Translations under genes and position numbers: made by a program
Part shown: positions 56,622 to 64,000 of the stretch, piece after piece
Layout: every line of letters starts with the position of its first letter
Position numbering within the stretch: the first letter of the stretch is position 1
From: DTU053 sp012520115
Lineage (GTDB): Bacteria > Bacillota > Clostridia > Oscillospirales > Acutalibacteraceae
DNA length: 64,000 nucleotides
Direction of reading: 5' to 3'
NCBI GenBank assembly: GCA_050953725.1
Contig: JBMNNB010000001.1
Location: 806,001 to 870,000, forward strand
The notes under the pieces: model-generated
What the model was told of the DNA's origin: nothing
The model's database searches: none
What the model saw: the letters and a program-made list of their open reading frames with translations, nothing else

Positions 56622-57494
56622 GTGTTAAAAACAAAACATGAAAAGGGCATGATTATTTTCTTTTACGCATTCTCTGCGGTCTTAATGGTGATTGCGTCGT
56701 TCTATGATCTTCAGATAGACCAGTATGTCTATTCTCCGGATAACTTCTTCGGTATATTCTTTGACAGAATCGGCGAGCTTCCGCCCTTTCTTGCGGTTGC
56801 TTTTTCGTGTATGATTCTTTACAGATTCCCGCCGATTTTCAGACGCTGGGCAACGGTGCTGACAAAGATTATCTTCGGACTCGGTACTATTGCTGCGTGG
56901 ATCTACATTTATTATGATTTCGTTGATAAGTGGATAAGTAATTTTGAATACAGAAGGATTATTGAGGTCATCTTCGGCATTATTACCGGATTGATTTGCC
57001 TGTATTTCTCAAAATACATACCTGAGGAGCATAAGAGGTCATTTAAATCCCTTGCGGTATTCTTCATCCTTGTATCCTTGCTGACGCCCTGGCCTACAAA
57101 TGAATTAAAGGATATCTGGGGCAGGTTAAGGTTCAGGCAGCTTGTTGAAGCGGGCAGCTTTGACGGCTTCACACCGTGGTATACATTTGGCCCCGGCGAC
57201 GGCCGCTCATTCCCGTCAGGACATACGACCGCAGCAGCCGCAACGTTTATGCTCATGGGCATTTCGTACTTCTTCCCCTCACAGAAAAAGAACGAGCTTA
57301 AATACTTTATAATTGCCTTTGTTTTCACCTTTACCGTGGGCTTCTCAAGGCTTGTAAGAGGCGCACACTTCCTCTCCGACATCACCTTTGCGGCAATAAT
57401 CGTCTTTACTGTCTTCCTTATCATCCGCTACCTGTATGTAAAAAAGCCAATATCAAAGAGAATAAAGGCATATATCGCTAAAAAGGCAGGCTAA
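56622..57494 (+). CDS. PAP2-family membrane phosphatase
   Basis: Acid phosphatase-type lipid phosphatase, perhaps recycling undecaprenyl pyrophosphate or acting on other lipid phosphates. Six membrane helices; phosphatase motifs DIWGRLRFRQ (first motif, with KDIWGR), FPSGHTTAAAATF (second) and SRLVRGAHFLSD (third) are intact. The GTG at 56622 follows GAGGG by 6 nt; an upstream TTG lacks a site. 290 residues. It starts 24 nt after the GH97 stop. Confidence 0.9.
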   Translation: MLKTKHEKGMIIFFYAFSAVLMVIASFYDLQIDQYVYSPDNFFGIFFDRIGELPPFLAVAFSCMILYRFPPIFRRWATVLTKIIFGLGTIAAWIYIYYDFVDKWISNFEYRRIIEVIFGIITGLICLYFSKYIPEEHKRSFKSLAVFFILVSLLTPWPTNELKDIWGRLRFRQLVEAGSFDGFTPWYTFGPGDGRSFPSGHTTAAAATFMLMGISYFFPSQKKNELKYFIIAFVFTFTVGFSRLVRGAHFLSDITFAAIIVFTVFLIIRYLYVKKPISKRIKAYIAKKAG

Positions 57495-57558
57495 GAATAG
57501 CATTATTCGGCATAAAAACAGCTCAGCCGTCCCATACTTTATTGAGAAAGGTTTGGGG

Positions 57559-58383
57559 GTGCTGGGCTTGTATTCTGAGTATAAACTCAAGGCTAAGAGC
57601 CTTATAGCAGGCAGGATGCTTATATATTTCGTACTTATTCTGACGGCATTTTTGCTGTCGCTTTTGAGCATTTCGGCAATTATTACAGTCATTGTCTCTG
57701 TACTGCATCCATTTGTAAGCTCGCTGATTCTGAGCGAGGACTCCCCTGTTTACCCGTTTATGTATTATACCATCGGCATCGTGGCGATTATCGCCCTTCT
57801 GCTTATGCACGCATATACGAGGTATGTCAGCGATAAAATCTTCTTTCTGAAAGCCTCGGATGACAGCACAAAAGGCGCATATAAAATCAAGGGAAAGACC
57901 ACCATTCTTAAGGCTTTTCTGCTCGGCGTTCTGATTGTTACACTTAAAACACTCTGGTTTATCGCTCTGCAGATACCTTTTTTGGCGGCGTCTTCTTATT
58001 TTGCTTATCTGCTTATGGACGGCCTGCCTAAGAATATCATCTATATTTTTGTCGGCGGCTGTTTAGCCTTGTTCTTCATCGGACTGTTCTTCTGGTTCTG
58101 CATAATTCAGCGGTATTCGGCAGCTCGTTATATATTCGCATCGAACAGATTCCCCAGCGCCTTCGGCTCAATTAAGCAAAGCACAATTACAATGAAGGGC
58201 AGGTGCTTAAAGACAGCCTTTTTTAAGCTCAGCCTCGTCCCGTGGATTGTCGCCTGTGCTTTACTGATACCCATACCCTATGTTCTGCCGTATTATAAGA
58301 TGTCTTCGGCGGTTTTGATTTATGAATTTATGTCCCGGGAAATGAAAAGCAGACGAGGGCCTGCAATAATACTCGGAGTTTAG
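57559..58383 (+). CDS. multi-pass membrane protein, possibly DUF975-like
   Basis: About 275 residues with five or six membrane segments. The C-terminal part (IKQSTITMKGRCLKTAFFKLS..PWIVACAL, then YVLPYYKMSSAVLIYEFM) has the helix-turn-MKG-K and PYY-x-AxxxY pattern seen in DUF975 proteins. Function unknown. GTG 57559 follows AAAGG at 7 nt; TTG 57553 and 57568 are also possible starts. It lies 64 nt after the PAP2 gene. Confidence 0.6.
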   Translation: MLGLYSEYKLKAKSLIAGRMLIYFVLILTAFLLSLLSISAIITVIVSVLHPFVSSLILSEDSPVYPFMYYTIGIVAIIALLLMHAYTRYVSDKIFFLKASDDSTKGAYKIKGKTTILKAFLLGVLIVTLKTLWFIALQIPFLAASSYFAYLLMDGLPKNIIYIFVGGCLALFFIGLFFWFCIIQRYSAARYIFASNRFPSAFGSIKQSTITMKGRCLKTAFFKLSLVPWIVACALLIPIPYVLPYYKMSSAVLIYEFMSREMKSRRGPAIILGV

Positions 58384-58384
58384 T

Positions 58385-58409
58385 GCCGCATATCTTTCCG
58401 GTATGCGGC
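58385..58409 (+). terminator. probable terminator after the membrane protein gene
   Basis: GCCGCATA/TATGCGGC, 8 bp with a 9-nt loop, then TATTACTTT. The U-run is weak. Confidence 0.55.
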
Positions 58410-58420
58410 TATTACTTTGC

Positions 58421-58449
58421 TTGCATATTGTCCGGTATTATGCTAATAT
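58421..58449 (+). promoter_or_regulatory. promoter of the DUF2079 pair
   Basis: TTGCAT (58421-58426), 17 nt, TAATAT (58444-58449) with TG one base upstream of the -10 box. Confidence 0.6.
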
Positions 58450-58489
58450 CTGTAAGTAAAAATAAACACAAGCTGCTATCGGAGGCAAT

Positions 58490-60460
58490 ATGAAAAGCAG
58501 AATAAAGACCTCATTTTCTCAGGAAAGCATAGTTGTTCGGGCGCTTAATACATACTGCATAACCGTTATCTCTGTAATATTTATTTACGGCAATAACTTT
58601 CTTGAAAAGAGCTTTATAACTGAAGTAAATCTCCTTGTCGCCGGCGGGATACTTGCCGGGTCTTTTCTGCTTTTATCCGCACTGGATTTTCTTTTAGCGG
58701 ACAAAATTAATATAAAGACGCTTGGAAAAATCCTGCTCACTGTGCTGACGCTGTTTTTCTTCGCAATGATTGCCTCGCTTACCGGCAAGTTTTATATATA
58801 TTTAGCCTCCCTGCCCTTCCTTGCGGCACTGACAAGATACATTCTGCCCCGGGGAAATGCGGGCGTTAAGCTATTGTCTTTTTTAATTAAGAAAAATCAA
58901 GTCATTGTAATATATGCGATTTTGGGTATCGCTTTTTTTCTGTTTGTCGGACTTTACACGGCAGCAAAATACTGGACATTCAAGTCGCCCTGCTTTGATT
59001 TCGGCATCTGGGCGCAGATGTTTCACAATATGAAAACAACGGGTCTGCCCGTTACCACCTGCGAGCGTTACAGGGAGCTTTCGCATTTCGCTGTGCATTT
59101 TTCGCCCATATATTATCTGATGCTGCCTGTTTATTTTATTTTCCCTGACCCTGCAACCCTTCAGTTTTTACAGGCGGCAGTCATAGCAAGCGGTCTGATA
59201 CCCGTGTATCTGCTCGCAAGGCACTTTAAGCTGTCAAATACGCTTACGATAATTGCAGGAGCCTGCTTTGTCACCCTTCCGGCTTTGAGCGCAGGCTGCT
59301 CCTATGACCTGCACGAAAACTGCTTTCTGGTGCCGCTGATACTGTGGCTTTTGTACTTTGTTGAAAAAAATAAGTTTGTTCCCATGATTGTCTTTTCACT
59401 GCTGACCTGCTTAGTTAAAGAGGATGCGGCGGTCTATGTTGCCTTTATCGCAATTTACGCCATGTTCGCTTCACTAAATAAAAACGGCAGTCATAAACTG
59501 ATTAAATTAAAGGGCTTCGCACTGCTTGTTCTGTCGCTGGCATATTTCTTCATCACGATTAAGCTGCTCGCAAAATACGGTGAAGGAGCTATGTTCTATC
59601 GCTATGAGAATTATGCGGTTGACGGCAGCAACAGCATAGTGGGGCTTATTAAAACCGTTTTTGCAAATCCTGCCTACATCTTCTCGGAAAGTCTTAATGC
59701 GGATAAACTCAGGTTTGCTTTGACTATGCTCGCTCCCCTTGCATTCGTACCTCTGCTTAACCTTGACATTTTCGCCTATATTCTTATTGGCCCCTTCCTT
59801 CTGATTAATCTGATGAGCAACTACCAATATCAGTATTCGATTTCCTTCCAGTATGTTTTCGGAGTTTCGGCTATACTGATTTACCTGTTCATTAAGAATT
59901 TGTCCGATTTCAAAAGTAACTTCAAGCGTTTTATTGCCGTATTCTCCTTATTCTCCTGCATTGTAGCATTTTCGTTTGCATCATTACCGTATTTAAACTA
60001 CCTGTCACCAAGTTCAATCAACAAAGAAAATATCAGTATCGTTAACGCGGCACTCGACAAAATCCCCCGTGATTCGATTGTCTGCTCCACTACGATGTTT
60101 GTCGCTCATCTGTATGATGTCGATGAGCTTTATGAGCTGAAAACCGACTTTGACGCTAACATCCCGGACAGCATGATAGGCTTTGATCCCTCTATTCTCC
60201 CGAGGAACATCAAGACGGGAGCAATTCCGTCAAACAAGCTGTACAGAATAGCAGATTACATTGTTCTGGATTTGAGATATGAAAGCTATAATAAAGATTT
60301 ATTGAACTTTATCGAAATCGATTACGAACTGAATACTTATGAACCCGGCTTGGTTGCCGTGCTGAGAAATCCAAACAGCACAAAGCCTCAGCTTGGAACT
60401 GTGGATAGCTTTGACGACCTGTTTAAATCAAGTTCTGCAAGCGATGACGAAAATTTATAG
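58490..60460 (+). CDS. DUF2079 membrane protein, GT-C glycosyltransferase-like (copy 1)
   Basis: The 656-residue protein has about 12 membrane segments. The DUF2079 signature is in the first large outer loop: CFDFGIWAQMFHNMKTTGLP, TTCERYRELSHFAVHFSPIYYLMLP, and later YDLHENCFLVPLILWLLYF and LVKEDAAVYVAF. The DFG acid and HFSP segments recall the GT-C fold of mannosyl- and arabinosyl-transferases using lipid-linked sugars. The C-terminal 120 residues are extracellular. GGAGG precedes the ATG. Sugar donor unknown. Confidence 0.85.
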   Translation: MKSRIKTSFSQESIVVRALNTYCITVISVIFIYGNNFLEKSFITEVNLLVAGGILAGSFLLLSALDFLLADKINIKTLGKILLTVLTLFFFAMIASLTGKFYIYLASLPFLAALTRYILPRGNAGVKLLSFLIKKNQVIVIYAILGIAFFLFVGLYTAAKYWTFKSPCFDFGIWAQMFHNMKTTGLPVTTCERYRELSHFAVHFSPIYYLMLPVYFIFPDPATLQFLQAAVIASGLIPVYLLARHFKLSNTLTIIAGACFVTLPALSAGCSYDLHENCFLVPLILWLLYFVEKNKFVPMIVFSLLTCLVKEDAAVYVAFIAIYAMFASLNKNGSHKLIKLKGFALLVLSLAYFFITIKLLAKYGEGAMFYRYENYAVDGSNSIVGLIKTVFANPAYIFSESLNADKLRFALTMLAPLAFVPLLNLDIFAYILIGPFLLINLMSNYQYQYSISFQYVFGVSAILIYLFIKNLSDFKSNFKRFIAVFSLFSCIVAFSFASLPYLNYLSPSSINKENISIVNAALDKIPRDSIVCSTTMFVAHLYDVDELYELKTDFDANIPDSMIGFDPSILPRNIKTGAIPSNKLYRIADYIVLDLRYESYNKDLLNFIEIDYELNTYEPGLVAVLRNPNSTKPQLGTVDSFDDLFKSSSASDDENL

Positions 60461-60495
60461 GCCCGGTCGTTACGGCTGCTTCGGAGGTAGACTAC

Positions 60496-62361
60496 ATGGC
60501 TTTTTGGTTAATGCGACAGTTTTCCATAGAAAAAATAGTGACAAGGCTGATAAGCTCCTTCAGCATTGTATATTTTGTCTGCATATTTGTTGATAAGGTA
60601 GATTTTAATAAGCCCGAATATCTCAGAGGATTGAGATACGGCGTATTTGCGCTGACTATATTAGGCGTATTTATCCTTCAGACGATTGTTTTTTCCTTTA
60701 TTAAATTTCAAAAGGCGGACAGGTTCTTCTTTTTCGGAAGTGTCATTCTCCTTTTCAGCTATCTTTTATATGAATACTCGAGCATCTACCTCTACATATT
60801 TTTAGTTCTGCTTTTTGCCTTAGCGGTAAAGTTCTATCTCTTTGACGACGACTTCAATCCTGAAATCCCAAAGGGTTTATCGAAGGGCTTTATTATCGGT
60901 CTTGCCATATTCTTTATTGTATTTGTCGGCGGGCTGTCGGTATTAAGGCATGTAATTTATAAGAGCAACTGCTTCGATTTCGGCATCTTTGCTCAGATGT
61001 ATCACAATATGAAAACCACAGGACTGCCTGATACTACCTGTGAAAGATATATGCAGCTGTCGCATTTTAAGGTGCATATCTCCCCCATATATTATCTTTT
61101 GCTGCCGATTTATTATATCTTCCCCTTTGCGGAAACCTTGCTGATTGCCCAGGCTGTGCTGATAATCAGCGGTCTGATTCCCCTTGTGCTGTTGTGCAGG
61201 CATTATAAGCTGTCAAACACTGTCACGGTGCTTGTTTCTGCGTGCTATACCTTTTACCCTGCCTTTATGGGCGGTGCATTCTTTGACTTCCATGAGAACA
61301 AATTCCTGCCCCCCTTGATTCTGTTCTTGATGTACTTTATTGAAAAGAACAAGTTATGGGGCATAATAACATTCTCGTTGCTTACCCTTGCCGTTAAAGA
61401 AGACGCTCCGATGTATGTGGCCTTTATCGCTCTTTATATGATTATTGAGAAAAAGAAATATATAAGCGGCACAGTAATTTTTGCCGCTTCGGTCGCTTAC
61501 TTCGCATTCGCAGTCTATTATCTGCAAAACTTCGGCGACGGCGCTATGACGGACAGGTATGATAATTATGTGATTGAGGGCTCAGGCATTGTCGGGCTGA
61601 TAAAGGCAGCTGTTACAAACCCAGCCTTCTTACTGGCCGAGGCTTTTACTGAGGACAAACTGGTATTCATGATTCAAATGCTTGCGCCTTTGGCCTTTAT
61701 TCCGTTTATCACGAGGAAATTCTCGCTCTATATCCTGCTCGGCCCCTTCCTTATTATGAATCTGCTTGCCGGATACTGGCCGCAGTCTTCTATCAGTCAT
61801 CAGTATGTTTACGGCTCCGGCTGCCTGTTGTTCTATATCTTCATTGTCTCCCTGTCACACTATAAGCCAAAAACACGAACCTCTGTGGCAGTAATATGTG
61901 CCGTGTCCTCCCTGATTCTCTTCTCTGGCACTAAGGCGGTTAAGGTAAACTACATTTTTGAGTATGCTGAAAATAAGGAAACGCATGCTGTTATAGATGA
62001 ATGCCTTGACATTATCCCGGAGGACGCAAGCATAACAGCCAGCGGCTATCTCGTTCCGCATCTGTATAAAAGAGAGAATATCTATCAGTTTGCCTATACA
62101 CCGGAGTTTTTGGAAAAGCTCTATAAAGACGGCGAGGACTTTGTAATCGACGACAAATCGCTTATCGGCGGCAGCCCGGACCAGGAATTTATCGAGGCAA
62201 AGGACAAATACCTCGATACGGAGTATACTGTGCTTCTGCTTAATACAAATATCGGCCGCAGATGCTTCCTTATACTTGAGGAATCCGGCTATGAAACCGT
62301 GTTCTATCGGCAGGATATTATCGTGCTGCTGAAAAATCCCTATTATTCGGTCAATAATTAA
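60496..62361 (+). CDS. DUF2079 membrane protein, GT-C glycosyltransferase-like (copy 2)
   Basis: A tandem paralogue of the preceding gene: CFDFGIFAQMYHNMKTTGLP, TTCERYMQLSHFKVHISPIYYLLLP, FDFHENKFLPPLILFLMYF and VKEDAPMYVAF match closely, with divergent first 130 and last 150 residues. 621 residues, about 12 membrane segments. GGAGG lies 8 nt before ATG 60496, 35 nt after copy 1. The two probably act on related steps of the same glycan. Confidence 0.85.
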   Translation: MAFWLMRQFSIEKIVTRLISSFSIVYFVCIFVDKVDFNKPEYLRGLRYGVFALTILGVFILQTIVFSFIKFQKADRFFFFGSVILLFSYLLYEYSSIYLYIFLVLLFALAVKFYLFDDDFNPEIPKGLSKGFIIGLAIFFIVFVGGLSVLRHVIYKSNCFDFGIFAQMYHNMKTTGLPDTTCERYMQLSHFKVHISPIYYLLLPIYYIFPFAETLLIAQAVLIISGLIPLVLLCRHYKLSNTVTVLVSACYTFYPAFMGGAFFDFHENKFLPPLILFLMYFIEKNKLWGIITFSLLTLAVKEDAPMYVAFIALYMIIEKKKYISGTVIFAASVAYFAFAVYYLQNFGDGAMTDRYDNYVIEGSGIVGLIKAAVTNPAFLLAEAFTEDKLVFMIQMLAPLAFIPFITRKFSLYILLGPFLIMNLLAGYWPQSSISHQYVYGSGCLLFYIFIVSLSHYKPKTRTSVAVICAVSSLILFSGTKAVKVNYIFEYAENKETHAVIDECLDIIPEDASITASGYLVPHLYKRENIYQFAYTPEFLEKLYKDGEDFVIDDKSLIGGSPDQEFIEAKDKYLDTEYTVLLLNTNIGRRCFLILEESGYETVFYRQDIIVLLKNPYYSVNN

Positions 62362-62379
62362 ACGTATAATATAGTATAA

Positions 62380-62410
62380 AATCCCCCGATTCTTAGGGGG
62401 ATTATTTTTA
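62380..62410 (+). terminator. intrinsic terminator after the DUF2079 pair
   Basis: AATCCCCC/GGGGGATT, 8 bp with an 8-nt loop, then ATTTTTA. Confidence 0.88.
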
Positions 62411-62788
62411 ACTTAAAAACGGCGAATAAGCTTTCGCCTACAGAAACAGTCTGAAAGAGATAAGCATATTCGCCAGAGAGGTAAAGAGTTTGAACAAGAA
62501 GTGAGAGCAACCTATCGATTTAAACATTCTTTCATGTAACAAGAAGAACATGCTTTTTGTGCTTATTCGGGTTATCGTTTCTTATTAGAAGTAAGACCTC
62601 ACAAAAAATTTGAAAAAACCTTACAAACAAAATCACGTTTTCGTTAGGAATATAAACTTGTTTCTTGCCTGAAATCAGCAAGAAACAACAAAAAACAACG
62701 AGTGAGAAAAGCCATGAGCTTATCTTATTCGCTGTTATTAATTAAGCATCAATCAAAGCAGATGCTAATCGTATAAAATCATCTGACG
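62411..62788. other. gene-free stretch with repeats and alternative hairpins
   Basis: No credible gene lies here. GGCGAA (62421-62426) can pair with TTCGCC at 62433-62438 (6-bp local hairpin), or GGCGAATA (62421-62428) can pair with TATTCGCC at 62467-62474. The two pairing partners lie in imperfect direct repeats of ATAAGC-(2-3 nt)-TTCGCC. One plus-strand frame from 62417 to 62776 has 119 codons with only two stops (62537, 62645), so a decayed gene is possible. A separate hairpin is at 62658-62688. Confidence 0.5.
62658..62688. repeat. perfect 11-bp inverted repeat
   Basis: TTGTTTCTTGC and GCAAGAAACAA flank 9 nt. No U-run follows on the plus strand; on the minus strand it is about 100 nt beyond the response regulator stop and also lacks a U-run. 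Confidence 0.7.
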
Positions 62789-63880
62789 TTATTTAATTGA
62801 TAAATACAGGTTCTTTATTTCTTCGCTCGGCTCGATGCCAAGCTCGGTTTCGAGGATTGACTTATATTTATAATAATGCCTTGCAGCTTTATTCTTTCTG
62901 CCGGTTTGTTTATATATTTCAAGAAGGTAATTTGTAAAAATCTCTTCATAGGGATTCATATAGAATATCTTCAGCAGAGCCTCTTCGGCTTTATAGTATT
63001 CCCCAAACTCAAGATATCTTCTGACTAAAAGCCCCATAGCCTTTTCAAACTGTATCAAATGGTTTTCCTTTGCAACGGCTGCCCAGGGCCAATCACTGCC
63101 GTAAAAATACTCGCACTCATAAATGTTGCTGATTTGTTCAATATCTTCATTATTATAGTGTTTACCGCTTATCTTACAGATACATTCGTCAAATTTTATC
63201 GCATCCCAATAAACATTTCCGAGAAGCATCTGATAGTCTTTTGTTATGTAAATCTGATCTTTTGAAACTCCGTATTCCTTTAAGGTCTTACGGATGTAAT
63301 AAACTGTGCTGTAAAGCTGATGCAACGCCTTATCAAGACTCACATTTTCAAAAACATTGTCGATAATCAAATCCTTATCGATATGACCGCCGCTGTTATG
63401 CAGCAAAAATGCAAAGAGCTCCTTAGTTTTTTTTGATCTCCTTTTAATAGCCGGCATGCCTTCAAAGCCGATTTCAAAGCCGCCAAAGCTTTTTATTATC
63501 AGCCTACTTACTTTTTCGGCTGGCTTTCTTAACAGTCTTGCTCTGTTTATCGTTTTTTCAAGCCTCTCCTTGCTTACGGGCTTAAGCAGATAATCAAGAG
63601 CGCCGATTTCAAAAGCCTCTGCGCCAAACGAATTGGAGTCCGTAATGAAAACGATATTTGTATCCGGGCACTTGTCACGGATCTGTCTTGCCGCTTCAAT
63701 GCCGTCCATGACAGGCATACAAATATCAAGAAAAACAATTTCAGGCTTACTAAGCGTAGCTTGAATGATGCCTTCGATAGGATTGCGGTATGCTCCTGAT
63801 ACTACAACACCGATTTCATTCAAAGAACGCTCCAATTCAGCTATTGTGTTTTCCTGAAAATCTATTAACATCGCTAACAT
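62789..63880 (-). CDS. response regulator with SARP/BTAD transcriptional output domain
   Basis: Residues 1-120 form a receiver: IVFLDICMPVMDG with the phospho-acceptor Asp, FITDS, and YLLKPVSKE with the conserved Lys. The N-terminal acidic pair is reduced to LIDFQE. Residues 125-215 form an OmpR-like winged helix (FGGFEIGFEGMPAIKRRSKKTKELFAFLL), and 230-363 a helical bacterial transcriptional activation domain (WAAVAKENHLIQFEKAMGLLVRRYLE, ILETELGIEPSEEIKNLYL). Gram-positive members often act with a histidine kinase; none is in the window. The start may be ATG 63880 or 63871. Confidence 0.9.
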   Translation of the reverse strand: MLAMLIDFQENTIAELERSLNEIGVVVSGAYRNPIEGIIQATLSKPEIVFLDICMPVMDGIEAARQIRDKCPDTNIVFITDSNSFGAEAFEIGALDYLLKPVSKERLEKTINRARLLRKPAEKVSRLIIKSFGGFEIGFEGMPAIKRRSKKTKELFAFLLHNSGGHIDKDLIIDNVFENVSLDKALHQLYSTVYYIRKTLKEYGVSKDQIYITKDYQMLLGNVYWDAIKFDECICKISGKHYNNEDIEQISNIYECEYFYGSDWPWAAVAKENHLIQFEKAMGLLVRRYLEFGEYYKAEEALLKIFYMNPYEEIFTNYLLEIYKQTGRKNKAARHYYKYKSILETELGIEPSEEIKNLYLSIK

Positions 63881-63893
63881 TACTAATCCGGCT

Positions 63894-63961
63894 AATAATA
63901 TAGAAGCGTACCCTCTAAATTAAAACATTATAAATACATTAGCAGTACCTTCTATATTATT
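63894..63961. repeat. perfect 13-bp inverted repeat upstream of the response regulator
   Basis: Left arm AATAATATAGAAG (63894-63906) and right arm CTTCTATATTATT (63949-63961) are exact complements with 42 nt between; GTAC follows both arms inward with a one-base offset. The spacer holds TATAAT on the minus strand (63927-63932) facing the regulator gene, without a clear -35 box. It could be a dyad operator, a hairpin or the ends of a small invertible promoter. Confidence 0.75.
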
Positions 63962-64000
63962 CTCTCCCTTTAATAATTTTGCTATGTTTTATTTTTTACT

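Noticed and set aside
62417..62776. Possible decayed gene of 119 codons with two stops
   Set aside because: No start codon with ribosome site, no family resemblance seen; reported only as a possibility within the intergenic finding.
1..64000. CRISPR arrays, insertion sequences, prophage or integrase genes
   Set aside because: No regularly spaced direct repeats, transposase, integrase or phage structural genes were found on reading both strands.

Overview
The window reads as chromosomal DNA of a spore-forming, low-to-moderate-GC clostridial Gram-positive bacterium, most likely a gut Ruminococcaceae/Oscillospiraceae-type organism. This rests on gene families and gene order: an infC-rpmI-rplT operon with an L20-type leader, a sepF-divIVA-lspA-rluD cluster, CotF-type coat proteins, a YlbF homologue, an alanyl T-box leader, and strong GGAGG ribosome binding sites with frequent UUG starts. 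I see no phage, integrase, insertion sequence or CRISPR array. Names come from motif recognition, not searches.

Layout. 1-1210: translation genes rplT (cut by the window edge), rpmI and infC; infC appears to start at AUC. 1267-5014: an operon, read leftwards, of a class III aminotransferase (glutamate-1-semialdehyde aminomutase type), a two-domain class II aldolase and an amidohydrolase; its substrate is not evident. 5147-8636: nagB, a glycerophosphodiesterase plus glycerol-1-phosphate dehydrogenase pair, and two small coat-type genes. 8679-12958: a membrane-anchored phosphodiesterase, cysS-cysE, a small membrane protein, tRNA-Lys and secG. 13084-17639: rhamnose genes (rhaA, rhaD with a frameshift) and a split transketolase. 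17655-29483: rluD, lspA, a very long divIVA, sepF, yggS, an HlyD-like protein, miaA, mutL and mutS in one leftward series. 29592-42080: ylbF, miaB, an acyl-CoA synthetase, a secreted protein, a toprim protein, holA, comEC, a phosphoribosyltransferase, a HIT protein and alaS with its T-box.

42094-52712 is a complete Tad (Flp) pilus locus read leftwards from one promoter: prepilin peptidase, Flp pilin, TadE, CpaB, CpaE, CpaF, TadB, TadC, then a DUF192 protein, a coiled-coil protein with a DivIVA-like N-terminus and a TadG-like protein with a long beta-solenoid body. 53079-62410 runs rightwards and looks like an envelope glycan region: initiating sugar phosphotransferase, GH97 glycosidase, PAP2 phosphatase, a membrane protein and two tandem DUF2079 (GT-C like) proteins. 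62411-64000 holds a gene-free, repeat-containing stretch and an orphan response regulator with a SARP/BTAD output domain, whose upstream region carries a perfect 13-bp inverted repeat around a -10 like box.

Most promising for follow-up: the Tad operon with its DivIVA-like scaffold and beta-solenoid TadG; the inverted repeat at the orphan regulator; the unassigned aldolase/aminotransferase/amidohydrolase operon; the very long DivIVA with repeated tail motifs; and the structured gap at 62411-62788.
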